Below, piece by piece: positions 1 through 6,279 of a DNA stretch of 25,375 nt. Below the pieces are notes generated by a model. That model ran no database searches. It was not told the origin of the DNA and worked only from the letters and a program-made list of their open reading frames with translations. Source of the stretch: CAZEDK01 sp964511025 (lineage in GTDB: Bacteria > Patescibacteriota > Gracilibacteria > UBA1369 > GWF2-33-10); assembly GCA_964511025.1 (NCBI GenBank), contig CAZEDK010000030.1:1-25375 (forward strand), given 5' to 3'. Within the stretch, counting starts at the first letter, position 1. Each line of letters starts with the position of its first letter. The translations under genes and the position numbers were made by a program.

Positions 1-1
1 A

Positions 2-769
2 AATCAAACAATGGCATTTATAAAAAACGAAAGTAATTACTGGCTTTTAAATCTGCAAACTGAAGATTTAAAAAAAATAGAATCAGATAAAATTACAGCT
101 CAAAACTGGGACTACAGTTCCAATTTCTATTATTTTGAAAAAAAAGATAAAGAATTTTTTCTACAAAAACTAAATTTAACAAATGAAAAAACCACTATAG
201 CCAAATTTCAAAAAGATTTAGGTGATTTGAATTTATACATCAGCCCAAAAGGCAAATTCAGCATAATAATAAACAAAGAAAATCCATACAACTGGTATTT
301 GATAAACAATGAAGAAAAAAACAGACACAAAATCGATCAACCACCAGAAATAAACATCCCAACACTGTTTAGCTGGTCAAATGATGGAAATAGCATTTTT
401 GTAAGTAATGGAGAAAAAAATTGGATTTTTTCCACTAACGATGAAGTTTTTGAAGAAAGCAATATTCCACAAGCCCAAACAATAGTTCCTTACGATGAAA
501 ATAATTTCATTATTATAGAAAATCCAGAAAACAACAGCGATTCTACTTATACCATCAACGAAGAGGCTGAAAACACGCCTACTGTTGGCTTTACTTTGCC
601 AAATAAGAGTTCAGAGTTGAAGCTTGGAATATATACCACTTCGAATAAGAGTTACAAAAGCCGCACAATCAAACTACAAGAAGATTTGGAAATAGAAAAA
701 TTTGAAATGAAAAATAACAAGCTTTATTTTTTAGCTGATGAAAAAATTTATGAAATTATTTTAAAATAA
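2..769 (+). CDS. C-terminal part of a WD40/TolB-like beta-propeller protein
   Basis: The frame is open from the first bases of the window; the first ATG is at 11, but nothing supports it as a start and the protein begins mid-blade, so this is probably the 3' end of a longer gene. About 250 residues are visible. Recurrent short strands with aromatic residues and S-x-D-G/S-P-x-G turns (LYISPKGKF, FSWSNDGNSIFVSNG) are typical of beta-propeller blades. In CPR genomes such propellers often follow an N-terminal membrane anchor and PEGA domain, which would lie upstream of this window. No signal peptide or membrane segment is visible here. The molecular role is unknown; a surface or scaffold protein is the usual inference. 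The DciA-like gene follows after one base, suggesting cotranscription. Confidence 0.6.
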   Translation, partial: NQTMAFIKNESNYWLLNLQTEDLKKIESDKITAQNWDYSSNFYYFEKKDKEFFLQKLNLTNEKTTIAKFQKDLGDLNLYISPKGKFSIIINKENPYNWYLINNEEKNRHKIDQPPEINIPTLFSWSNDGNSIFVSNGEKNWIFSTNDEVFEESNIPQAQTIVPYDENNFIIIENPENNSDSTYTINEEAENTPTVGFTLPNKSSELKLGIYTTSNKSYKSRTIKLQEDLEIEKFEMKNNKLYFLADEKIYEIILK

Positions 770-770
770 G

Positions 771-1067
771 ATGTTCATATCAATTCAAGATTTGTTGCCT
801 CAAATATCCAGAAAAAAAGGTATGCTGAACATAATGCAAAGCAGTTCTACGTGCAAAAAAGCACAAGACACTCTAAATGCACTTTTTGAAAATCAAAATT
901 TTAGTCCACAAGTAAAGTCATTGAAAAACACAAAATTAAAAATTAGTTGTAAAAATTCCAGTGAATTACATGAGATTAGCATGTACAAAAGCCAAATTCT
1001 AAAAGAATTCGAAAACTCAACTTACGGTAAAAAAATTACAGATATTTTTTTTACTCTTGACGGGTAA
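771..1067 (+). CDS. DciA-like (DUF721) small protein
   Basis: A 98-residue protein whose layout matches the DUF721/DciA family: an N-terminal helical stretch, then residues about 55-95 reading as strand, 'SSELHEISMYKSQILKEFE' helix, and a final 'ITDIFFTLDG' strand. This resembles the DUF721 pattern of a beta strand, S-S-x-x-x-E-L helix and terminal I-x-D-I-x-F. DciA proteins load the replicative helicase DnaB in bacteria lacking DnaC/DnaI. The ATG lies one base after the preceding stop and has no Shine-Dalgarno. A weak hairpin (GGTAA/TTACC around 1062-1080) followed by T-rich sequence lies just after the stop and may reduce readthrough into rpsP. Family assignment is by pattern only and sequence conservation is low. 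Confidence 0.55.
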   Translation: MFISIQDLLPQISRKKGMLNIMQSSSTCKKAQDTLNALFENQNFSPQVKSLKNTKLKISCKNSSELHEISMYKSQILKEFENSTYGKKITDIFFTLDG

Positions 1068-1122
1068 GCTTTGTTTTACCTAGAATTTATAAGCTTTTTG
1101 TTTTTAACCTTAATTTTAAAAA

Positions 1123-1434
1123 TTGCTTAGAATCCGTTTAACAAGATGTGGTCGCAAAAAAAGACCGTTTTATAGACTTGTTGTAGCCAACAAAGACGCT
1201 CCAATCAAGGGTAACTTCGTTGAAGCATTAGGGTATTATGATTCCGTTATTGTTCCCAAAAAAATGGAATTCAACCAAGAAAGAATTGAATATTGGATAA
1301 GCAAAGGAGCTCAGCTAAGTCCGACAGTTGCTTCACTTTGCAAGGAACTTGGCATGAAAAACCTAGAAAATTTTATGACAAAACCAGCAAAAAAAGCTAC
1401 AAAGAAAAAAGATAAAGCTAAAACTAAAGCTTAA
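1123..1434 (+). CDS. rpsP: 30S ribosomal protein S16
   Basis: A clear bS16: the N-terminus MLRIRLTRCGRKKRPFYRLV is the family signature, followed by the G-x-Y-(D/N)-x3 segment around residues 37-41 and a C-terminal tail of about 20 residues rich in Lys and Ala. It binds 16S rRNA early in small-subunit assembly. The start codon is TTG at 1123, fixed by the conserved N-terminus; no ATG fits and no Shine-Dalgarno precedes it. khpA follows 28 nt downstream, the classic rpsP-khpA order of many bacteria, although rimM and trmD do not follow here. Confidence 0.97.
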   Translation: MLRIRLTRCGRKKRPFYRLVVANKDAPIKGNFVEALGYYDSVIVPKKMEFNQERIEYWISKGAQLSPTVASLCKELGMKNLENFMTKPAKKATKKKDKAKTKA

Positions 1435-1462
1435 AATTTTCTAAATTTTTAAATCTTATTTT

Positions 1463-1726
1463 ATGGAAGACAATAGCAATGAGATAGCACTTGCTTTTAT
1501 AAAGTATGTAGTAGAGAACTTAGTAGAAGAGCCCGAAAAAGTTTCTCTCGAACAGAAAATAGACGATTTAGGTTTGCTCATTTTGCTTAAAGTTGCAAAA
1601 AATGATATGGGTAAAATTATAGGGAAAAACGGTCAAACCATTAAAGCGCTTCGAATATTGTTACACACATTCGGCTCAAAATATAAAATGCGAGTAAACT
1701 TAAAAGTCGAAGAACCACTAACTTAA
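1463..1726 (+). CDS. khpA: KH-domain RNA-binding protein KhpA (YlqC)
   Basis: An 87-residue single type-II KH domain protein. The GxxG loop is GKNG at residues 54-57 within GKIIGKNGQTIKALRILL, and the preceding helix and strand fit the KhpA/YlqC family. The family binds RNA, often as a dimer or with KhpB, and influences cell elongation, sRNA action and ribosome maturation. Its position directly after rpsP is the conserved neighbourhood of this gene. ATG start at 1463 with an AT-only upstream region and no ribosome-binding site. The next gene begins 4 nt after its stop. Confidence 0.92.
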   Translation: MEDNSNEIALAFIKYVVENLVEEPEKVSLEQKIDDLGLLILLKVAKNDMGKIIGKNGQTIKALRILLHTFGSKYKMRVNLKVEEPLT

Positions 1727-1730
1727 ATCA

Positions 1731-2093
1731 ATGGCTCAACAACAAATATTAGAAAGTTTGGAAAATTACAGTGCTGTTGAAATAGTCAACAAAGCAGTTG
1801 CTTTTACTATTATTATAGCAGGCGGTCTATGTTTGGTTTATACGCTTATTGGGGCTATATCTTTTGTGATGTCAGCAGGAGACGAAGGCAAGGTAAAAAA
1901 TGCTTTAAATACTATCAGATATGCCGTACTTGGATTGATTTTAACATTTTTATCGGTATTTATAGTAGGTACAATTGGTAGAACGGTCTTTAATCTTGAT
2001 GTCATTAAATACATAAGCTACAAAGAAATTTTCTCCATTATTCAATCAACAGTTTCATCTGGAGAAAGCGATAATATAGACTCTTTGGATTAA
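1731..2093 (+). CDS. Small two-TM protein of the T4SS-pilin-like family
   Basis: A 120-residue protein with two hydrophobic segments at about residues 23-48 and 64-86, joined by a polar loop 'SAGDEGKVKNALNTIRYA'. This topology and loop (MSAGDEGKVKxALNTIRYAVLG) are characteristic of the TrbC/VirB2-like 'T4SS_pilin' proteins that CPR genomes carry in many copies. VirB2/TrbC relatives are pilus or inner-membrane channel subunits of type IV secretion systems, but no other T4SS gene is in this window and no signal peptidase site is obvious, so secretion is not shown. It starts 4 nt after khpA and appears to close the rpsP transcription unit; tRNA-Ser follows 44 nt later. Confidence 0.7.
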   Translation: MAQQQILESLENYSAVEIVNKAVAFTIIIAGGLCLVYTLIGAISFVMSAGDEGKVKNALNTIRYAVLGLILTFLSVFIVGTIGRTVFNLDVIKYISYKEIFSIIQSTVSSGESDNIDSLD

Positions 2094-2137
2094 TTAATGT
2101 AAATTTGCAATCGAATTTCCAGTCTAAGAATTGATAG

Positions 2138-2231
2138 GGAGAGGTGGCCGAGAGGCTGAAGGCGGCGGTTTGCTAAACCGTTATACGATTGAAAAGTCGT
2201 ATCGAGGGTTCGAATCCCTCTCTCTCCGCCA
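2138..2231 (+). tRNA. tRNA-Ser (anticodon GCT)
   Basis: A full cloverleaf with long class-II variable arm. Acceptor arms are GGAGAGG (2138-2144) and TCTCTCC (2221-2227); discriminator G is at 2228 and CCA (2229-2231) is encoded. The anticodon loop TTGCTAA has GCT at 2172-2174. The variable arm forms a stem of about 7 bp (TACGATT/AGTCGTA). The T arm is GAGGG-TTCGAAT-CCCTC. The anticodon reads AGC/AGT serine codons. The 3' end coincides with the left copy of a 36-bp direct repeat that flanks an accessory island, so the gene looks like an integration target. Confidence 0.97.
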
Positions 2232-2259
2232 GTAAATTGTAACCGCTCACTGCTATTTG
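2224..2259 (+). repeat. Left copy of 36-bp perfect direct repeat (putative attL)
   Basis: Bases 2224-2259 are identical to 3566-3601. The repeat starts inside the tRNA-Ser acceptor stem (CTCCGCCA) and runs through AGTAAATT into the first ~21 bp of the MITE terminal repeat. Beyond base 2259 the two MITE copies drop to roughly 75% identity, so a perfect 36-bp match at this edge is more than shared MITE sequence. A tRNA 3' end duplicated on both sides of foreign-looking DNA is the usual mark of site-specific integration. No integrase is present, so this is inference. Confidence 0.6.
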
Positions 2260-2465
2260 TTATATATCACTGTGTCATTCCGTACCACGAAGTGGCCACG
2301 TTGTGGCCTGATACGGAATCCAGTAAGATAAACTTTTTTGTATTTCAAGTTGAAATAATGTATCAAGGCTATCGCAACATAATTAGCAATTCCTGGATCC
2401 TGAAATGAATTCAGGATGACAATTAAATGGAGTTGACCAAATTATACAAAGCGGTGAGCAGTGAC
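2239..2465. mobile_element. MITE-like element, copy 1 (227 nt)
   Basis: Starts GTAACCGCTCACTGCTATTT and ends with the imperfect inverse (GCGGTGAGCAGTGAC). Internally it holds two palindromes: P1, with outer stem ATTCCGTA/TACGGAAT around two small hairpins (CCAC-gaa-GTGG and GGCCAC-gtt-GTGGCC), and P2, with stem ATCCTGAA/TTCAGGAT. There is no ORF. GTAA ends are typical of the IS66 family (established knowledge), suggesting a non-autonomous IS66-type MITE. The left flank is AGTAAATT, but the right flank AATATTTC does not match, so this copy has lost its right target duplication. A strong promoter begins 11 nt beyond its right end. Confidence 0.75.
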
Positions 2466-2476
2466 AATATTTCATG

Positions 2477-2505
2477 TTGACGTAGGCTGCTATTTTTACT
2501 ATAAT
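2477..2505 (+). promoter_or_regulatory. Sigma70-type promoter of the BRO-N gene
   Basis: TTGACG (2477-2482), 17-nt spacer, TATAAT (2500-2505). Predicted start is near 2512, giving a leader of about 20 nt to the ATG at 2533 with no Shine-Dalgarno. It is near-perfect consensus and lies immediately outside MITE copy 1. Confidence 0.7.
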
Positions 2506-2532
2506 TTAACCTTGAAAATTTCATTTTGAACT

Positions 2533-3381
2533 ATGAACAAAAAAGAAAATTCGATTATTATCTTCCACGAGAAAGAAGTTCGTCGCTACTTTGATGAGGA
2601 GAAAGAACTTTGGTATTTTTCGATAATTGATGTGATTGCAATTCTTACAGAAAGTGAAAATCCAAAAAAATATTGGAGTGTTCTCAAAACAAGGCTAAGG
2701 CAAGAAGGTAGTGAACTGGCTACAAATTGTAGCCAGTTGAAAATGGAAGCTCAGGATGGCAAAATGAGGCTTACTGACGTTGCTAATACAGAACAACTTT
2801 TACGTCTAATTCAGTCTGTTCCATCTCCTAAAGCAGAACCACTTAAACTCTGGTTAGCTAAGGTAGGCTATGAAAGAATTGAAGAAACAGAGAATCCAGA
2901 ACTAGCTATTGATAGAGCCATGCAGACTTATCTCAAGAAGGGATATTCCAAAGAATGGATTAACCAGAGACTCAAGACTATCGAAGTCCGAAAAGAACTT
3001 ACTGAGCAGTGGCAAGAACGAGGAGTGAAAGAAGGACTGGAGTTTGCAATTCTCACTGATGAAATAACCAAAGCTTGGTCTGGCAAATCAGTGAAGGAAT
3101 ACAAGAAATTCAAGGATCTCAAGAAACAAAATTTGCGGGATAATATGACTAACTTGGAGCTGGTGCTCAATATGCTAGCTGAAGCTTCAACTACAGAGAT
3201 TTCAAAAAAACAAAAGCCAAAAAGCTTAGCAGAAAACAAGCAAGTAGCTAGAAAAGGTGGTGATGCTGCCAAACAAGCTAGACAATCCATTGAAAAAAAT
3301 ACAGGAGAAAGCGTAATATCTTCAAAAAATGCCAAACATTTACAAAACAAAGAAAGGAAAAAACTAGAAAGTGATAACTAA
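2533..3381 (+). CDS. BRO-N domain phage antirepressor-like / DinD-like protein
   Basis: 282 residues. An N-terminal BRO-N domain (about 5-115) shows 'WYFSIIDVIAILTES...KKYWSVLKTRL' and 'LLRLIQSVPSPKAEPLKLWLAKVGYERI', the hallmark of phage antirepressor/BRO proteins. It is followed by a helical domain (about 120-275) with 'KGYSKEWINQRLKTIEVRKELTEQW', 'AILTDEITKAWSG' and 'LRDNMTNLELVLNMLAEASTTEIS', as in DNA-damage-inducible protein D-like proteins. BRO-N domains bind DNA; the role of the C-terminal part is not known to me. Its codons use more G/C-ending triplets (CTC, AAG) than the neighbours, suggesting transfer. It is the only cargo gene between two MITE copies and the tRNA-derived direct repeats. 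Its stop TAA (3379-3381) is also the target duplication of the next palindromic element. Confidence 0.85.
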   Translation: MNKKENSIIIFHEKEVRRYFDEEKELWYFSIIDVIAILTESENPKKYWSVLKTRLRQEGSELATNCSQLKMEAQDGKMRLTDVANTEQLLRLIQSVPSPKAEPLKLWLAKVGYERIEETENPELAIDRAMQTYLKKGYSKEWINQRLKTIEVRKELTEQWQERGVKEGLEFAILTDEITKAWSGKSVKEYKKFKDLKKQNLRDNMTNLELVLNMLAEASTTEISKKQKPKSLAENKQVARKGGDAAKQARQSIEKNTGESVISSKNAKHLQNKERKKLESDN

Positions 3382-3542
3382 GGGTCTTGGTAAAAAATAA
3401 GATACCTAAATTGTGCTAGATTTTGTTTTAGATTCTTTTGTTCAAATACAGGAGTTTATCGAGATAAATGACTGGATTTGCAACAAAGAAAATAAAGCTA
3501 AAGATAGTGCAAGGTAGGTGTTTTATTTTTTGCCAAGACCCT
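3381..3542. mobile_element. 162-nt whole-element imperfect palindrome (MITE-like hairpin)
   Basis: The two 81-nt halves are inverse copies without any net indel. The first 20 positions match 19/20 (AGGGTCTTGG then TAAAAAATAA against CAAAAAATAA), and about 60 of 80 match overall. The exact geometric centre is TTTATC-GA-GATAAA (3455-3468). Ends are GGGTC...GACCC, flanked on both sides by TAA, consistent with a 3-bp target duplication (a TNA target is known for some IS5-group elements). The left TAA is the stop codon of the BRO-N gene. There is no ORF. As RNA it could form a ~75-bp hairpin with many G-U pairs. Confidence 0.75.
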
Positions 3543-3565
3543 AATAGTTCGAACTTCGTCCACAA

Positions 3566-3601
3566 CTCCGCCAGTAAATTGTAACCGCTCACTGCTATTT
3601 G
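3566..3601 (+). repeat. Right copy of 36-bp direct repeat (putative attR)
   Basis: Identical to 2224-2259, including the eight bases CTCCGCCA of the tRNA-Ser 3' end. Just upstream, GTTCGAA (3547-3553) lies 19 nt before CTCCGCCA; the real tRNA has the same T-loop motif 16 nt before. Bases 3547-3573 may therefore be a decayed tRNA 3' end. This supports, but does not prove, a former integration boundary. Confidence 0.55.
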
Positions 3602-3802
3602 CATTCTTGATTGTCATTCCAGACCACAACGTGGCCACTTTGCGGCCTGATCTGGAATCCAGTAGGGTAAACTTGTTTGTATTTCAAATCTAAACAATGT
3701 TTCAAGGCTATCGCAACATAATGCGCAATTCCTAGATCCCAGACTGGATCTGGGATGACAAACAATAAAGTTAATAAGTTACAAATAGCGGTGAGCAGTT
3801 AC
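3581..3802. mobile_element. MITE-like element, copy 2 (222 nt) with 8-bp target duplication
   Basis: Same family as 2239-2465: starts GTAACCGCTCACTGCTATTT and ends with AAATAGCGGTGAGCAGTTAC. It is flanked by perfect 8-bp direct repeats AGTAAATT at 3573-3580 and 3803-3810, as expected for insertion of an IS66-type element. Internal palindromes are kept by paired changes relative to copy 1: P1 stem ATTCCAGA/TCTGGAAT and P2 stem ATCCCAGA/TCTGGGAT. The central block CAAGGCTATCGCAACATAAT is identical in both copies. No coding capacity. Confidence 0.8.
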
Positions 3803-3813
3803 AGTAAATTTAC

Positions 3814-3841
3814 TTGCAAAATTTATTTTTTGTGATATAGT
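3814..3841 (+). promoter_or_regulatory. Promoter of the DEAD-box helicase unit
   Basis: TTGCAA (3814-3819), 16-nt spacer, TATAGT (3836-3841), starting just beyond the right target duplication of MITE copy 2. It predicts a leader of about 100 nt. A second TATAAT at 3926-3931 could give a near-leaderless transcript. Confidence 0.5.
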
Positions 3842-3849
3842 TGTATTCG

Positions 3850-3947
3850 TTGGAGCTAAAATTCCTCCAAATAGGCTTGATCGGTTTGTGTCATATACGT
3901 GACTTAAAGCGGAAGTCAGGTCACTTATAATTTATCATGACACAAAA
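3850..3947 (+). promoter_or_regulatory. Structured leader upstream of the helicase gene
   Basis: Two potential hairpins. The first is TTGGAG (3850-3855) with CTCCAA (3865-3870). The second has 10-bp perfect arms TTTGTGTCAT (3885-3894) and ATGACACAAA (3937-3946), enclosing GTGAC/GTCAC (3899-3903/3920-3924) and the alternative GACTT/AAGTC (3901-3905/3913-3917). The outer 3' arm ends one base before the ATG, so the structure could control access to the start codon. Confidence 0.45.
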
Positions 3948-5123
3948 ATGAATATTCAAAATTCTCGTTTTGACGAGCTTAACATCATACCGGAAATACT
4001 AAGCATGGTAGGCAAGCATTTCACAAGCCCTACGCCGATTCAGCATAAAGTTATTCCACATGCTATCGAAGGAAAAGACATAGTTGGAATTGCACAAACA
4101 GGTACGGGTAAAACCTTAGCATTTGGCATACCAATGTTACAGAGATTATTAGAAAAAAAAGGACAAGGATTAGTGCTTTTACCTACCAGAGAACTTGCAA
4201 TTCAAGTTGATGAAATGCTGAGAAAAATTGCAGGAGCGAGTCTTAGAACTGCTGTATTAATCGGAGGAGCGCCTGCTTACAAACAAGTGCAGATGCTACG
4301 AAGGAATCCTCACATTATAATAGCAACTCCCGGTCGTCTAATAGATCACCTGAAACAAAGAAACTATAATTTAAATCAAATTAATATCATTGTACTTGAT
4401 GAAGCTGATCGTATGTTTGATATAGGTTTTATACCTCAAATCAAGGAAATATTATCGCTGTCTCCAAAAGAGCGACAAACGCTTATGTTTTCTGCAACGA
4501 TGCCGGAAGCAATTGCAAAAATAGCAGATTATCATATGCAAAATCCCATACGCATTGAAGTATCCCCAGCCGGAACAACTGTAGCAAAGATTGAGCAAGG
4601 AGTATTTGTTCTAAACAGATCAGAAAAACCATCAATGTTAAACAAATTATTAGCTGAAAATGAAGGAACAATATTAATTTTCGTACGCACTAAACACGGA
4701 GCGAAAAAAATCACTTTCGATTTAAGACTAAAAGGGCACGCAGTAACAGAAATTCATTCCAACCGTTCACTTGCGCAAAGAAAAGATGCAATGTATGGCT
4801 TCAAATCCGGCAAATATAGAATAATGGTGGCAACTGACATCGCTGCCAGAGGTATAGATGTAAAGGATATTTCGCTGGTACTTAATTATGATTTACCTGA
4901 TAATTGCGAAGATTATGTACATCGTATCGGACGTACAGGTCGCGCCGGAAAAACAGGTAAAGCTCTAAGCTTTGCAACACACGCAGAACAGTCAAATATT
5001 AGATATATTGAAAAATTAATATCTCAAAAATTACCTGTAATAAATACTTCTGCTAGATTAGCAGCTTCAATGGGAGAAAGAACTTTTCCTGGAAGAAGAA
5101 ATGGAAATCAAAGATACAGATGA
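3948..5123 (+). CDS. DEAD-box ATP-dependent RNA helicase (RhlE/DeaD type)
   Basis: 391 residues with all helicase core motifs: Q-motif region (F8 and PTPIQ, 28-32), Walker A AQTGTGKT (49-56), PTRELA (79-84), TPGR (127-130), DEAD (151-154), SAT (182-184), ARGID (300-304) and HRIGRTGR (325-332). It unwinds short RNA duplexes using ATP; such enzymes serve ribosome assembly, RNA decay and cold adaptation. The C-terminal tail after the core is short (about 50 residues), closer to RhlE than to long DeaD/CsdA. The ATG at 3948 gives the usual N-terminus. The leader contains an extended inverted repeat touching the start codon. The UPF0489-like gene overlaps its stop by 4 nt (ATGA), indicating translational coupling. 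Confidence 0.95.
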   Translation: MNIQNSRFDELNIIPEILSMVGKHFTSPTPIQHKVIPHAIEGKDIVGIAQTGTGKTLAFGIPMLQRLLEKKGQGLVLLPTRELAIQVDEMLRKIAGASLRTAVLIGGAPAYKQVQMLRRNPHIIIATPGRLIDHLKQRNYNLNQINIIVLDEADRMFDIGFIPQIKEILSLSPKERQTLMFSATMPEAIAKIADYHMQNPIRIEVSPAGTTVAKIEQGVFVLNRSEKPSMLNKLLAENEGTILIFVRTKHGAKKITFDLRLKGHAVTEIHSNRSLAQRKDAMYGFKSGKYRIMVATDIAARGIDVKDISLVLNYDLPDNCEDYVHRIGRTGRAGKTGKALSFATHAEQSNIRYIEKLISQKLPVINTSARLAASMGERTFPGRRNGNQRYR

Positions 5124-5921
5124 AAAATTTGAATACAGCTATACTTATTAACAAGCGAAAGATAAATCATCTTTCTTCTGCTGTTGATTTATTAAATTTT
5201 CAAATTAAACCCGGAGATTTATATATCGTAGAGAGCCATGGAGAAATAATTCCTTTTGTAGCCATGGCAATTAAACAAGGAATTTTGGGTATAAAAAATG
5301 ATTTATTTTTACATATAGATGCACATTTTGATGTTAGGCCCTTGAAAGAAGGTAAAGCTCATTCTGNNNNNNNNNNAAAATACTCAAACCCTAATAAGTA
5401 ATTTTTTAAATTCAGATTTAGGATGCAAAAAAGAAAGTTTTGCATTTGAAAAACTTTGTAAATACACAAATAAGGATATTGAGACTTTTATTGCAACTAT
5501 AAGTCATTATTTTGATGAAATAGCTACTTTCATAAGGCCTGAAGACTGTAATCAGACATACTTTTATCCTCCAATGCCTTTTGATACATATCTGAGACAA
5601 AATAATCAAGAAAGGATAAATTTTCCAATTAATCCTAAATTGGCTGTAAATAAACTAAAAAACAAAGAAATTAACCTAATTTCAATAGATGCAGATTATT
5701 TTGCCTGTTTAAGAGAAAACAACGAAATAAACAATTTTGAAAAAATGTCTCAACGCAGCAAAGATATTATTGAAGCACTTCACAAACTCAAAATAGACAA
5801 ACGTTTAAACAACTGTCTGTATACAATTTCTATCGATAAAAACTGGTGTAAATATCCAGAAGAAGTAGTAAATTTCTTTCTTAAGAACCTGTCTAAGATC
5901 TCTAATTTAGATAATTTTTGA
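5120..5921 (+). CDS. UPF0489-like protein, interrupted by an assembly gap
   Basis: One gene read in two frames because of a run of 10 N at 5367-5376. The first part (5120 to the gap) includes 'GDLYIVESHGEIIPFVAMAIKQG' and 'LFLHIDAHFDVRP'. After the gap the frame starting at 5379 is open without a stop down to the TGA at 5921 and includes 'INLISIDADYFACLREN'. The H-x-D-x-H-x-D and D-x-D-Y-F motifs match the UPF0489 family (C5orf22 homologues), probably an arginase-fold, metal-binding hydrolase-like protein of unknown substrate. The visible length is about 265 residues. It overlaps the helicase by 4 nt. The 10 N are almost certainly a placeholder of unknown true size, so the frame change is probably artificial and the gene need not be a pseudogene. 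Confidence 0.7.
5367..5376. other. Assembly gap (10 N)
   Basis: A run of ten undetermined bases inside the UPF0489-like gene, probably a scaffold join. Downstream order and distance depend on this join being right. Confidence 0.95.
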
Positions 5922-5948
5922 ATGATGAACAAGGAAGTCAGATATAAG

Positions 5949-5988
5949 TTGAAAAAATAAATTTATACATGTACAATAGATCTGTACA
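5949..5988 (+). promoter_or_regulatory. yefM-yoeB promoter and TGTACA operator
   Basis: TTGAAA (5949-5954), 17-nt spacer, TACAAT (5972-5977). Two TGTACA palindromic hexamers at 5970-5975 and 5983-5988 (13 bp centre to centre) overlap the -10 and the start region. Paired TGTACA cores about 12 bp apart are the known operator of E. coli yefM-yoeB, so autorepression by YefM/YefM-YoeB is expected. Confidence 0.8.
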
Positions 5989-6003
5989 AAATAATTTTGA
6001 CAA

Positions 6004-6279
6004 ATGAACGCGACAATTTCATACACAGGTGCAAGACAAAACTTAAAATCAATTTGCGATAAAGTTTGTAATGAAAAAATACCTATCTTAATAGAAAGAA
6101 GGGTAGGAGATAATGTTGTTATAATTTCAGAAGAAGATTTTTCTTCTTTAGAAGAAATTGCCTATCTCTTTAGGTCTCCAAAAAATGCAACGAGACTTTT
6201 AGAGAGCTTAAATGCACCAAAATCAGAAAGAATATCTTTTGACAATATTAAAGAATTAAAAAATGCGCTTGGAATTTAA
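6004..6279 (+). CDS. yefM: Antitoxin of the YefM/Phd family
   Basis: 91 residues with the Phd/YefM N-terminal DNA-binding fold: 'ISYTGARQNLKSICDKVCNEKIPILIER' followed by 'VVIISEEDFSSLEEIAYLFRSPKNATRLLESL', almost a family consensus. The C-terminal part should wrap around and inhibit the toxin. ATG at 6004 follows the autoregulated promoter with a leader of about 20 nt and no Shine-Dalgarno. It overlaps the start of the toxin gene by 17 nt, enforcing coupled expression with antitoxin first. The operator cores upstream match the classical target of this family. Confidence 0.92.
   Translation: MNATISYTGARQNLKSICDKVCNEKIPILIERRVGDNVVIISEEDFSSLEEIAYLFRSPKNATRLLESLNAPKSERISFDNIKELKNALGI

Noticed and set aside
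2928..3350. 140-codon ORF on the minus strand inside the BRO-N gene
   Set aside because: It is antisense to a clear family protein, has low-complexity Ser/Phe/Leu composition, and no start signals.
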